DNA of 51,953 nt from Mogibacterium sp. (GTDB lineage: Bacteria > Bacillota > Clostridia > Peptostreptococcales > Anaerovoracaceae), in the NCBI GenBank assembly GCA_016775335.1, contig JAEUGJ010000010.1:158850-210802 (forward strand), in the 5' to 3' direction. A model generated the notes under the pieces. That model was not told the DNA's origin and did no database searches. It saw only the letters and a program-made list of their open reading frames with translations. Position 1 is the stretch's first letter; each line of letters begins with the position of its first letter. Shown one piece after another: positions 1 through 8,132 of this stretch. The translations under genes and the position numbers were made by a program.

Positions 1-13
1 AGCGGGGAGCAAA
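1..13 (+). repeat. Right arm of a truncated hairpin element (stem type 1)
   Basis: The first bases contain GGGGAGCAAA (4-13), the right arm of the hairpin seen complete at 71-120 and 51792-51841. Its left arm would lie outside the window. The window therefore begins inside a repeat copy. Confidence 0.6.
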
Positions 14-70
14 CCGGCCGGCCCGGCCGCCGGCGAAACAGCACTTTCCGGCCGGCGATTGTGTGAAGAT

Positions 71-120
71 TTTGCTCCCCGAGACGAAGACACAAGGCCT
101 AGCGGGAAGCGGGGAGCAAA
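71..120 (+). repeat. Hairpin repeat, stem type 1
   Basis: Perfect 10-bp inverted repeat TTTGCTCCCC (71-80) / GGGGAGCAAA (111-120) around a 30-nt loop containing AAGGCCTAGCGGG. It is preceded by TGTGTGAAGA, much like the TATGTGAAGA before the copies at 51792 and 51910. It belongs to a dispersed family whose other members have different stems but a related loop. I see no coding function here. Confidence 0.8.
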
Positions 121-153
121 CCGGCCGGTCGTCGGGCCGGCTTTTCCGAAACT

Positions 154-410
154 CCCGGCCCGGGGTTCGCGCCCGGAAACCGAAAACAAAGGCTTAGCGG
201 GGAATCGAGCGCGAACCATGCCGGCCCTCAGGCCTCCATTTCTGAATTTCCCGGCCCGGGGTTCGCGCCCGGAAACCGAAAACAAAGGCTTAGCGGGGAA
301 TCGAGCGCGAACCATGCCGGCCCTCAGGCCTCCATTTCTGAATTTCCCGGCCCGGGGTTCGCGCCCGAAAACCGAAAACAAAGGCTTAGCGGGGAGTCGA
401 GCGCGAACCC
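154..410 (+). repeat. 96-bp tandem array of hairpin repeats, stem type 2 (2.7 copies)
   Basis: Units start at 154, 250 and 346, exactly 96 bp apart. Each holds a hairpin with arms GGTTCGCGC / GCGCGAACC (164-172/209-217, 260-268/305-313, 356-364/401-409) and a 36-nt loop containing AAAGGCTTAGCGGGGA, plus a 42-bp linker. The first two units are nearly identical; the third diverges after its hairpin. Because 96 is a multiple of three, an open frame with a 32-residue repeat runs through the array. It has no ribosome-binding site, and I treat it as noncoding. The same stem and period recur, inverted, at 48424-48860. Confidence 0.85.
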
Positions 411-507
411 TGCCTCCCCCCCTTCATCCCCCCGGCCGGACCGGCTATCTGTCCTGGTTCCCTTTCGGCAGCATCGGCCCCCGGCTCTTCGGCCCTCACT
501 GCAATAA

Positions 508-533
508 ATAAATTGTATTGTACCACAATTTAT
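508..533 (+). promoter_or_regulatory. Inverted repeat upstream of the aminotransferase (candidate operator)
   Basis: Perfect 9-bp inverted repeat ATAAATTGT (508-516), 8-bp spacer, ACAATTTAT (525-533). It lies in the first AT-rich stretch after the GC-rich repeats, with promoter-like sequence around it (CATAAT at 538-543). Spacing and symmetry suit a dimeric repressor site, but I cannot name the regulator. The gene starts about 260 bp downstream. Confidence 0.4.
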
Positions 534-616
534 ACAGCATAATTTCTATGAATAATACAAAAAACATATTGAAATCCCACATTGAACAGAGTATAATTCA
601 GATATTCGGATGAAGC

Positions 617-702
617 TCGGCGGAGCCCCATAGGACGGCAGAGCCCCCCCACAGCGGCAGAGCCCGGCAGTTCGGCGGAGCCCCACAGGACGGCAACGCC
701 CC
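617..702 (+). repeat. Imperfect direct repeat in the leader of the aminotransferase gene
   Basis: A segment of about 31 bp beginning TCGGCGGAGCCCCA at 617 is repeated from 672 with few changes, 55 bp apart. It lies in a GC-rich stretch between the 508-533 inverted repeat and the gene. A closer promoter is possible (TATAAT at 765-770), so it is unclear whether this stretch is transcribed. I do not recognise a riboswitch or T-box here. Confidence 0.5.
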
Positions 703-791
703 GGCAGGCCCGGGTACCGACCTCATCCGGCAAAAAACCGGACAAACCAAAACCAAAATCAAAATATAATAAAGAGAGTAGAGGAACAGAA

Positions 792-1988
792 ATGAGAGAG
801 TTATTATCCAAAGCGTATGCGAAAACCGGCGAATCCTTTATCAGCACAATCCTGACCGCGGCAGCGGACCCAAGTGTGATTTCTTTTGCGGGGGGACTTC
901 CCAATCCGGCATCCTTCCCGATGGAAGCGCTGAAGGAATCCTGCAACAACATCATCGACAAATACGGTTCCGCCGTATTCCAGTATGCCAAGACCGAAGG
1001 TTTGCAGGCATTCCGTGAATACCTGGCAGAGGACTACAACAAAACTTACGGCGTGAACCTGGATGCGGACAACATCGTTGTCACCACCGGCTCCCAGCAG
1101 GCACTGGATTGTTTTGGAAAGGTATTCATCAACGAAGGCGACGGAATCCTGGTGGAGAAGCCAAGCTATCTGGGCGCATTCCAGGCATTTGACCAGTACT
1201 GCCCGGAATACTATCCGGTGACACTGAACGACGATGGACTGGACATTGAAGAACTGGAAGAGACTTTAGAGAAATACGGCGACAAAATCAAGCTGGCGTA
1301 CTTGATTCCGGAATTCCAGAACCCGACCGGCCTGACCTACACCGAGGAAAACAGAGCCAAGGTCACCGAAATCCTGAAGAAATACAACGTTGTCCTCATC
1401 GAGGACGATCCGTACGGACAGCTGCGTTTTGAAGGAACCAAACCGCCGTACATCGGCCTGGGCAAGCTCCCGCAGGCGGCGCTCCTGGGCACCTTCTCCA
1501 AGGTGGCAACCCCGGGAATGCGCGTGGGCTACGTGGTAACTGAGAACAAGGAACTGGCAAAATACATCGCAATGGCTTTGGAAGCCACTTCTCTGCACAC
1601 CAACATTTTCTCCCAGTACCTGCTGCTGGACTACCTCCGGAACAACGACCAGCCGGCACACGTTAAGGAGATTCAGGACCTGTACAGACAGCAGTGCCAC
1701 TGCATGCTGGACGCCATGGACAAATACTTCCCGGAAAACGTCACTTACACCAGACCGGAAGGCGGCATGTTCATCTGGGCTACCCTGCCGGAAGGCGTCA
1801 GCGCCATCAAACTGTTCCCGAAAGCAGCGGAGAAGGGCGTGGTATACGTTCCGGGCGATCCGTTCTACGTAGGCGTTCAGGATGCCAACACCCTGCGCCT
1901 CAACTTCACCAACGCTTCCCCGGAAGCCATCGACAAAGGCATTCACCTCCTGGGCGACATGCTGAAGGAAGAATGCGCCGGAAAATAA
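792..1988 (+). CDS. PLP-dependent aminotransferase, LysN/AadR-like (fold type I)
   Basis: A 398-aa class I/II aminotransferase in the 2-aminoadipate aminotransferase-like group (LysN, KAT/AadR), soluble and cytoplasmic. Visible marks are the early SFAGGLPNP segment (residues 31-39), NPTG (177-180), DDPY (205-208), and Lys237 in the motif FSKVATPGMRVGY, the expected Schiff-base lysine. Length is normal for the family. It starts at an ATG after GAGG (781-784) and is the only gene of its unit, closed by a terminator at 2028. Such enzymes move amino groups between 2-oxoglutarate and amino acids such as aminoadipate, leucine or aromatic residues. The substrate cannot be read from sequence alone. 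Confidence 0.88.
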   Translation: MRELLSKAYAKTGESFISTILTAAADPSVISFAGGLPNPASFPMEALKESCNNIIDKYGSAVFQYAKTEGLQAFREYLAEDYNKTYGVNLDADNIVVTTGSQQALDCFGKVFINEGDGILVEKPSYLGAFQAFDQYCPEYYPVTLNDDGLDIEELEETLEKYGDKIKLAYLIPEFQNPTGLTYTEENRAKVTEILKKYNVVLIEDDPYGQLRFEGTKPPYIGLGKLPQAALLGTFSKVATPGMRVGYVVTENKELAKYIAMALEATSLHTNIFSQYLLLDYLRNNDQPAHVKEIQDLYRQQCHCMLDAMDKYFPENVTYTRPEGGMFIWATLPEGVSAIKLFPKAAEKGVVYVPGDPFYVGVQDANTLRLNFTNASPEAIDKGIHLLGDMLKEECAGK

Positions 1989-2027
1989 GCCTAATATTTT
2001 CATAAAAATACATTCATGCATGCAGAG

Positions 2028-2056
2028 ACGACCGACCCGAAAGGGCAGGTCGTTTT
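2028..2056 (+). terminator. Rho-independent terminator after the aminotransferase
   Basis: Stem ACGACC..CCC, loop GAAA, GGG..GGTCGT, then TTTTT. It lies 40 bp after the aminotransferase stop codon. Confidence 0.8.
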
Positions 2057-2092
2057 TGCATGCGGATTATTCCTCCGAAACGCTATAATTTA

Positions 2093-2121
2093 TTTTCAAT
2101 GAAGCGCAAGGGTGGTATAAT
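2093..2121 (+). promoter_or_regulatory. Extended -10 promoter directly at the ABC permease start
   Basis: TTTTCA (2093-2098), 17-bp spacer, and TGGTATAAT with TATAAT at 2116-2121. The ATG at 2128 lies where transcription should begin, and no ribosome-binding site precedes it, so the transcript may be leaderless. Confidence 0.55.
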
Positions 2122-2127
2122 CAAGCC

Positions 2128-4707
2128 ATGAGCAACAAAAAAGAGAGTGTACAACAGAATCCATCCCGGTATTTCCGGGTGATGACGTCGGTTCTTTTCC
2201 TGGCGGATGTAGTGTTCGCACCATGGCTGCGGGACGGGAGCCGAAGTTTTTCGGTGCGTGTTTTTATTCAGGGCGTGAAGGCCGCCGGCGGAATCGGTGC
2301 GTTCGCATTGAAGGAGGCCGGAAAGGGAAATACCGAGGGCATCGCCAATCTCACCATGAGCTATTGGTGCATCTATCTGATTATCGCTTTGGGAGCGGTG
2401 CTGCTGCTCCGGGCGGTATGGCTTCTGGCCGGTCGAAAAGGGCGAATCCTCAGCGGGATTGCGTATGCCTTGGGGCTCATCTACCTGTGCGCCTTTATGA
2501 TTTTTAATTATTACGGGTACTCCGGCGGAATGATTGTGGGCATGCTGCTGGTGTTCCTGGATGCCATGGTTGGAAAATACCTGGATGAGCGGCAGGCGCT
2601 GCGAGAAGCGGAAGCGGCGCTGCGGGCGAAAGAGCAGGCGGAAAAGGAAGAGAAAAAGCGGAGAGAGGCGTTCCCGGGACGGTACGGGAGCGAATTTTAT
2701 CGGGTGATTTTCAAGAATTTCCGGGCCAACATTCGGGATTTTCTGCTGTTCCTGGCGGGAGCGGTCCTGACCATGACGGTGCTCCTGGTCATCTGGGGAA
2801 TGGAGCAGGGCTGCGGCGGAATTCGTCTGCTGGGGGCGTCGGCGCTTCAGCAGCAGATTGCAAGCAGCCTGAAACAGCTGCTGCCGGTGTTCATGCTCCT
2901 GGCGGTGCTGATGCTGTCCCTGATCATCAGCGGATACCTGCGCACCCGCATGAAAAATTACAGCATGTACATCGCCCTGGGAATTCGGAACAAAACCCTG
3001 ATTCGAATCATCGGGCTGGAATACGGCACCTGCATCCTCACCGCTCTGGCGGCGGGAATCCTCCTGGGACTGGGCACCCTGAAAATAATCGGGGTGACCA
3101 TGAGCGGAAAGCTGCTGCGGATTCTTCCGGCGGCCATGCTCTGCTACCTGCTGGTGGTGCTGATTTCCACTTTGGTGAACTATCATATTTTTGAATTCAA
3201 AAATGTCCTTCGCTACAACCGGTCCGCCGCCAACGAACCGGTGCCTCGTTACGGCGCCGGCGTGATGATGGGAATCGGCCTGTTTGTCATGCTGGGAAGC
3301 GTGGGCCTTTTCGCCCGGCGCGGCTCCGGGGAGGATCTGTACATCTTGGCCGGCCTGATTGCCGGCTTCGGCCTGTTCCTGTACGGCGCAGCCACCCGGC
3401 TCCTGAAAAAACGCGTCGCCCGGCTTCAAGTGACGGAAACCGGCCTCCTGACCATCCTCCCTTGGCGCAACCGGTTTCGCACGAACGTACGATTTTTGTT
3501 TTTACTGACGGCGCTGCAAATCCTGCTGTTCGGCATTTTTCTGCCGAGGCTGGCGGCGCAGGGCATTCCCCCGGAAAAAACCGCGCCCTACGATTACACG
3601 GCAATGGTGTACGATACGGATCTCCCGGACCTTCAGGGGCTAAAAAAAGAATGCACCCTGCAGGAACTTCCGATGCTGCGGGCGACCACGCCGTTGGGGG
3701 CGGACGTTTCCTGGCTGAAGAAGGATTACCGGACGGTGCTTTGGCCGCAGGGACAGCACATTGCGGTGTCGGAAAGCAGCTACCGGAAGCTTTGCCGGCA
3801 GGCGGGGAAAACTCCGCGGAAGCTGAATCTCAGCGAGGATGGCCATCGGGTGCACATCGTGATGCAGCAAAATGCCGCAAGCGAGGCGCACAACTTGGAA
3901 TGGTACAGCGGTGGCGGCGGCAACCTGTTCCGGCTGGGACAGCCGCTGGTGGCCTACGACCGAAACCAGGTGACTCGGACCTACATCCCCCACGCCGCGA
4001 CCTATGAGCGGACGAATTTGGTGGGCGCTTTGCATGCCGGGAATCAGGAAAACATCCTGGTTCTGTCCGATTCCTATTTCCGGTCCGTGTATTCCAAGGA
4101 GAGGACCCCGCGGAATCCGTCGGTGAGCATTCCCCCTTCCGCCGTGAAAGAGGGACCGGACCGGCTGGTGCTGATTCGGCTGAAGAAAGATGGGGCGGAA
4201 TCGCGAAAAGATGTCGAATCGGTGCTGGGGCGGATTCAGAAGCGGCATTCTTCCGACCGGCAGTACGACGAATCCATTCGGACTTGGTACAGCGTGGCGA
4301 AGGCGGAGAAAAACAACGGGGCGGCCGTTGGTTTTACCCGTCGGATGGAAGAAATGACTGCGGTGGGGTTGCTGTTGATGGTGCTGTTCACCTTCTGCAT
4401 TCGATACAGTTTGGCGGGAGCGGAGCAGCGGAAGGAGTACCGGTTGCTGGGCACTTTGGGGATGAACGACCGGGAGCAGGAGAAGCTGTTCAGCCGGGAG
4501 GCCCGGACTTATGTGGTGTGCAGCATGGGGCCGGCCTTGGCGTTGGCGGCGCCTTTTGCCGCATTGCTTCCGGTGCTGCGGATGTTCTGCCGGAGCCAGA
4601 GCCTTCTGTACTTGCGGAATCTGATGGGACTCGGGGGCGGAACGATGGCCGTGCTGCTTCTGGTGCTGATGATGCTGACGAGATATTACAGACGAGTGAA
4701 CCGATAG
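2128..4707 (+). CDS. ABC transporter permease, FtsX/BceB-like
   Basis: An 859-aa polytopic membrane protein. It has several N-terminal membrane segments (about residues 15-150), a basic-acidic helix (about 155-185), an FtsX-type four-helix region (about 205-370), further helices (about 380-480), a large soluble region (about 490-740), and three C-terminal helices (about 750-855). This resembles the permeases that pair with MacB/BceA-type ATPases to export peptides or to sense and detoxify antimicrobial peptides. The ATPase follows 50 bp downstream, the reverse of the usual BceAB order, and no two-component system is adjacent. The ATG has no Shine-Dalgarno and sits just after a -10 box. An alternative internal ATG at 2182 lacks one too. 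The substrate is unknown. Confidence 0.82.
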   Translation: MSNKKESVQQNPSRYFRVMTSVLFLADVVFAPWLRDGSRSFSVRVFIQGVKAAGGIGAFALKEAGKGNTEGIANLTMSYWCIYLIIALGAVLLLRAVWLLAGRKGRILSGIAYALGLIYLCAFMIFNYYGYSGGMIVGMLLVFLDAMVGKYLDERQALREAEAALRAKEQAEKEEKKRREAFPGRYGSEFYRVIFKNFRANIRDFLLFLAGAVLTMTVLLVIWGMEQGCGGIRLLGASALQQQIASSLKQLLPVFMLLAVLMLSLIISGYLRTRMKNYSMYIALGIRNKTLIRIIGLEYGTCILTALAAGILLGLGTLKIIGVTMSGKLLRILPAAMLCYLLVVLISTLVNYHIFEFKNVLRYNRSAANEPVPRYGAGVMMGIGLFVMLGSVGLFARRGSGEDLYILAGLIAGFGLFLYGAATRLLKKRVARLQVTETGLLTILPWRNRFRTNVRFLFLLTALQILLFGIFLPRLAAQGIPPEKTAPYDYTAMVYDTDLPDLQGLKKECTLQELPMLRATTPLGADVSWLKKDYRTVLWPQGQHIAVSESSYRKLCRQAGKTPRKLNLSEDGHRVHIVMQQNAASEAHNLEWYSGGGGNLFRLGQPLVAYDRNQVTRTYIPHAATYERTNLVGALHAGNQENILVLSDSYFRSVYSKERTPRNPSVSIPPSAVKEGPDRLVLIRLKKDGAESRKDVESVLGRIQKRHSSDRQYDESIRTWYSVAKAEKNNGAAVGFTRRMEEMTAVGLLLMVLFTFCIRYSLAGAEQRKEYRLLGTLGMNDREQEKLFSREARTYVVCSMGPALALAAPFAALLPVLRMFCRSQSLLYLRNLMGLGGGTMAVLLLVLMMLTRYYRRVNR

Positions 4708-4757
4708 ATGTGCGGCGATGAGCTGCCGCCGGTGAGACATGATGGAGAGGATAGAGA

Positions 4758-5495
4758 ATGAGCAGTGTGATGGAGCTAAAGGGGCTCCGGAAAAGATACG
4801 AGGAGAAGGGGGATTGGATCCTGAAGGGAATCGACCTCCGAATTGAAAAACAGGATTTTATTGCGATTATGGGGCGGTCCGGATGCGGAAAAACCACGTT
4901 GCTGAAAACCTTGGGGCTGATTGAGGCGGCGACGGAGGGGGAATACTTCTTCGAAGGCAATGCGGTTTCCGGATTGTGGGGAAGCGAGATTGCGGATATT
5001 CGCCGGCGGAACATGGGATTTATCTTTCAGGATTACAATCTGATGGGCAGCCTGACGGTACGGGAGAACATCATGCTTCCGGCGCTGCTGGATAAAATGG
5101 ACGAGCAGCAGCGGAAGGACCGGACGGAGGCGCTGATTCAGCGCTTCGGAATTCAGGCGTATCGGGATAAGTATCCCCATGAAATGTCCGGCGGACAGCA
5201 GCAGCGGGTGGCGCTTTGCCGGGCGCTGATCAACAATCCGGATGTCATTCTGGGAGATGAGCCAACGGGAAATCTGGATTCCGTGATGGGCCAGCAGGTC
5301 ATCGAGACCCTGGCGGAATTCAATGAGACGGACGGTAAAACGGTAATCCTCGTTACCCACGACCCGAAAATCGCTATGTATTGCCGGAAGGTTATTTTTA
5401 TGAAGGACGGGCATCTGCTGGATTTCCTGGAGCGGAGAGAGGCCGGAAAGGAGGCGTTCTACCGGGAAATCGCGGCGAAGATGGAAGAATTGTAG
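4758..5495 (+). CDS. ABC transporter ATP-binding protein (MacB/LolD/BceA type)
   Basis: A 245-aa ATPase with every catalytic motif: Walker A GRSGCGKTT (39-47), a Q-loop in FIFQDYNLMG, signature MSGGQQQR, Walker B VILGDEPTGNLD with the D-loop, and the H-loop in VTHDP. It should energise the FtsX-type permease encoded just upstream. AGGATAGAGA precedes the ATG. No second permease is nearby, so the transporter may have two copies of the 859-aa subunit. Confidence 0.92.
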   Translation: MSSVMELKGLRKRYEEKGDWILKGIDLRIEKQDFIAIMGRSGCGKTTLLKTLGLIEAATEGEYFFEGNAVSGLWGSEIADIRRRNMGFIFQDYNLMGSLTVRENIMLPALLDKMDEQQRKDRTEALIQRFGIQAYRDKYPHEMSGGQQQRVALCRALINNPDVILGDEPTGNLDSVMGQQVIETLAEFNETDGKTVILVTHDPKIAMYCRKVIFMKDGHLLDFLERREAGKEAFYREIAAKMEEL

Positions 5496-5596
5496 CGCAA
5501 AATGAAGAAATCGCCGGATTTATATTGAAATTCCTGCATTTAAATGCTAAAATTTATGCGTATTTTTTGGAACTAGGATGAATTAACGGGGGAATA

Positions 5597-5974
5597 ATGA
5601 AGAAACCGGCAAGAAGTGAGTATTTTTTCGGATGTGTGTTGCTGATCATCGGCGTAATGGTGGGACACCTGAGCATGGATTTTTTGGATGACGGAGAGAT
5701 TCAATCCATGTCCGTGGAGATTACGATGAGCGCAATTTTCATCCTGTTATTCACGGTGCTGATGGAAATTCTGTACGTTCTGTGGCGGCGAAAGAAGAAG
5801 CAGGACGAAGGCCGCCTGGATATTCCGGCCACCACGATTATTCTTCTGCTGGTCATCGGCTTTCTGGCGTCCATTTGCATGCGCCTGATTAACGATGTGA
5901 CGGGCATGAGGGAGTTTCTCCTCAGCGAGGACTTCAAGAGCTTTGTGGTGAATGCGATAAAGAGCAAATTCTAA
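5597..5974 (+). CDS. Small membrane protein of unknown function
   Basis: A 125-aa protein not recognised as a family. It has three hydrophobic helices (about residues 10-30, 43-63, 77-97), a basic loop RRKKKQ after the second, and a hydrophilic C-terminus. GGGGGA precedes the ATG. It lies 101 bp after the ABC ATPase in the same direction and ahead of a terminator, so it may be the last gene of the transporter unit. A role as accessory subunit is only a positional guess. Confidence 0.6.
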   Translation: MKKPARSEYFFGCVLLIIGVMVGHLSMDFLDDGEIQSMSVEITMSAIFILLFTVLMEILYVLWRRKKKQDEGRLDIPATTIILLLVIGFLASICMRLINDVTGMREFLLSEDFKSFVVNAIKSKF

Positions 5975-6010
5975 ATTAAAATATGTGGATTCATACATGG
6001 ATTCGAAGTG

Positions 6011-6063
6011 AGAACCGGATTGTCGTACCGAAAGGCGCGGCAGCCCGGTTCTTTGGTTTTTTT
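6011..6063 (+). terminator. Probable terminator after the small membrane protein
   Basis: Inverted arms AGAACCGG (6011-6018) and CCGGTTCT (6045-6052), with partial pairing in the loop, followed by TTGGTTTTTTT. The open frame at 6008-6253 overlaps it and is not considered a gene. Confidence 0.6.
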
Positions 6064-6258
6064 GGGATGGGCCGGACACGCCGGGCACATCACCGGCTGT
6101 TCATGGAACGCACATGAAACAGTTACGGTTTCCGGAAATTCAGATGATACAATGACCGTACCGAAGAGGGGCCGCCGGAGGAGTTGGAGCGCCGGAGTGT
6201 CGGAGCGCCGGAAATTCCGGCAGAAGTCGCCTCAAGGGGAAAGGAGTAAATAGAGAAG

Positions 6259-6753
6259 ATGAATAATCTGAACATTCTGAAGTTGGAAAACGCCGTGCTG
6301 CAGAAGCAGATCGATGTGGTACGGAGAAATATACGCGCCGGGCAGAACCGGGATCTTACACGGGAAGAGGTAGAACTTCTGAGAGGTGTGGGAGAACACT
6401 ATGCCAAGAAGTGGGAGGTTCTGTATCCGATGCTGAAGCAGGGGTACGGGGTTGCCGGCTGGGTGAAGCAGATGAAAATGGAAGAGGATGAAATCATCGC
6501 GGAACTGCGTTCCCTGGTGCGCTTCCCGGATAAGGATGAGTGGGAAGAGAAGGTGGAAGCGGTACTCCGGAAGATGGAACGGGTGATTTACGAGGAAGAA
6601 TGCATGCTCTATCCGAACTGCCTGCAGTTTTCCCGAAGGGATGAAGGCAGTTGGATGAACAGAAGCGACCGGAATGGGTATGCGAACTATCGGGCGCTGC
6701 GGGCCAAAGCCGGAAGGTACCGAAGGGCGCTGCAGCAGCGAAGCTTCCGATAA
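6259..6753 (+). CDS. Hemerythrin/DUF438-like small protein
   Basis: A 164-aa soluble, highly charged helical protein. The segment HYAKKWEVLYPML (47-59), the following helix, and EEECMLYP (112-119) resemble the hemerythrin-like part of DUF438 proteins, where His and Glu residues bind a diiron centre (a K-E-x-x-LFP pattern twice). Only some of the expected histidines are present, so metal binding is uncertain. AAAGGAG (6240-6246) lies 12 bp before the ATG, and GAGAAG lies closer. It is a single gene with a terminator at 6833. Assignment rests on pattern resemblance only. Confidence 0.5.
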   Translation: MNNLNILKLENAVLQKQIDVVRRNIRAGQNRDLTREEVELLRGVGEHYAKKWEVLYPMLKQGYGVAGWVKQMKMEEDEIIAELRSLVRFPDKDEWEEKVEAVLRKMERVIYEEECMLYPNCLQFSRRDEGSWMNRSDRNGYANYRALRAKAGRYRRALQQRSFR

Positions 6754-6832
6754 AAAAGTTCGTCTAAAAAAGTTCGGCTAAAAAAAGCTCAGCAAGGCAT
6801 CCGGTGTTCGGGCGGGCAACGAATAAGGCGAG

Positions 6833-6864
6833 AATCCGGCGGGGAAACCCGCCGGATTTTTCAG
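6833..6864 (+). terminator. Rho-independent terminator
   Basis: AATCCGGCGGG / CCCGCCGGATT with a GAAA loop, followed by TTT. It ends the hemerythrin-like unit. Upstream, at about 6754-6790, the short motif AAAAAAGTTCG is repeated. Confidence 0.8.
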
Positions 6865-6980
6865 TTGGAGCGAGGGTGCGTCCGCCTTGTTAAAACGTAA
6901 AATCTTGGGATTCATGCAAAAAGTTCAGATAAAAAAACAGAGGTAAACCAATTTTTAATGCAAAAAATCTTTAGAATTAC

Positions 6981-7008
6981 TTGAAAAATAAGGAATATAT
7001 GTTATCCT
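6981..7008 (+). promoter_or_regulatory. Promoter of the DUF1847 gene
   Basis: TTGAAA (6981-6986), 16-bp spacer, extended -10 TGTTATCCT (TATCCT at 7003-7008). It lies 35 bp before the start codon. Confidence 0.5.
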
Positions 7009-7042
7009 TAAGACAAATGTTTTTAAATATTGGAGGAGCATG

Positions 7043-7735
7043 ATGAACGAGGAAACCAAACGTTCCTGTGTGGACTGCGGTGTATACAACTGCCACACGC
7101 GGGACAAGGCGTATCCGGACTTCTGCCTGACCACGGAATTGACGGACGAGGAGAGAGCGGAAGTGTGGAAGCTGTACGAGGAGCCGGAGAATCAGAAGGC
7201 GTCGGTGGTATCCGCTCAGATTGAATCGGATTTTTATCTGAGATACACCCGGGTGCAGGAAATCGTGGCTTTTGCAAAGCGGATGGGCTATCACAAAATC
7301 GGAATCGCCACTTGCGTGGGACTGATTGAGGAAAGCCGGATTTTTGCCCGGATCCTTCGGAAGAACGGATTCGAAGTGGTGGGCGCCGTGTGCAAGGTGG
7401 GTTCTTTTGAGAAAACCAAAGTGGGCGTTCCGGAGGAGGACACCCGGATTACCGGCCCGATTATGTGCAACCCGATTATGCAGGCGAAAATCATGAACCG
7501 GGAGAAGACGGATTTCAACGTAATCGTGGGACTGTGCGTGGGACACGACAGCCTTTTCTATAAATATGCGGATGCCCTGTGCACCACCCTGGTAACCAAG
7601 GACCGGGTGATGGGACACAATCCGGTGGCGGCGCTGTACCAGGCGAAGGCGTACTACAAGCGTCTCAGCAACGAGCTGATTGCGGCGTATCCGGAGGACG
7701 TGAATCCGGAACAGCCGGAAGCTCCCGCGAGATAG
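7043..7735 (+). CDS. DUF1847 metal-binding-domain protein
   Basis: A 230-aa protein matching the DUF1847 family of anaerobes. It has an N-terminal cysteine cluster CVDCGVYNC plus another Cys about 11 residues on (C9, C12, C17, C28 from this start), then an alpha/beta domain with IGIATCVGLIEE and VGLCVGHDSLFYKYA, also Cys-rich. The family is presumed to bind metal or an Fe-S cluster; its function is undescribed. GGAGGA (7032-7037) lies 5 bp from the second of two adjacent in-frame ATGs (7040, 7043), so 7043 is preferred. yhbY follows after 25 bp, probably co-transcribed. Confidence 0.8.
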   Translation: MNEETKRSCVDCGVYNCHTRDKAYPDFCLTTELTDEERAEVWKLYEEPENQKASVVSAQIESDFYLRYTRVQEIVAFAKRMGYHKIGIATCVGLIEESRIFARILRKNGFEVVGAVCKVGSFEKTKVGVPEEDTRITGPIMCNPIMQAKIMNREKTDFNVIVGLCVGHDSLFYKYADALCTTLVTKDRVMGHNPVAALYQAKAYYKRLSNELIAAYPEDVNPEQPEAPAR

Positions 7736-7760
7736 CGATTTTATTTTTGGAGGAGAGAGG

Positions 7761-8072
7761 ATGCTGACAGGAAAGCAGAGAAGTTATTTGAAAAAACTGG
7801 CGCAGACCGTGCAACCGGCGGTAATCGTCGGCAGAGCCGGAGTGACGGACACGGTGATGCAGACCATCGATGAATATTTGACCGCCAATGAGCTGCTGAA
7901 AGTGGCCATTCAGGAGGGTGCAGAATTGGAGGCGAAGGAGACCGCCAATCAGATTGCGGATGAGCTAAAAGCAGATTTCGTACAGGCCATCGGCCGGCGG
8001 TTCGTGCTTTACCGGAGAGCGAAGGATCCGGCGAAGCGGAAGATTACACAGCGCATGCAAGACGAGATGTAG
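7761..8072 (+). CDS. yhbY: YhbY-family RNA-binding protein
   Basis: A 103-aa single CRM domain (YhbY/CRS1-YhbY). It has the N-terminal LTGKQRSYLKKLA helix, the GxxG-like loop VGRAGVT (23-29), and a C-terminal AIGRRFVLYRRA strand. Family members associate with the pre-50S ribosomal subunit and help ribosome assembly. Length is typical. GGAGGAGAG lies just upstream of the ATG. Confidence 0.92.
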   Translation: MLTGKQRSYLKKLAQTVQPAVIVGRAGVTDTVMQTIDEYLTANELLKVAIQEGAELEAKETANQIADELKADFVQAIGRRFVLYRRAKDPAKRKITQRMQDEM

Positions 8073-8132
8073 TTTCCCGGCGGAAACTGCGGGATCGTTG
8101 CAGGATATTTTTACTTGAGGAAGGAGTTAGAG

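Noticed and set aside
154..410. CRISPR-like array
   Set aside because: The linkers between hairpins are repeated too rather than unique, units are 96 bp, there are only three copies, and no cas gene is in the window.
59..511. Open frame of 150 codons through the 5' repeat array
   Set aside because: No ribosome-binding site, composed of 96-bp repeat units, and stem type 1 copies elsewhere break the equivalent frame. Treated as noncoding repeat.
6008..6253. Small open frame of 81 codons
   Set aside because: Overlaps a terminator hairpin, low-complexity Arg/Ser-rich translation, no ribosome-binding site.
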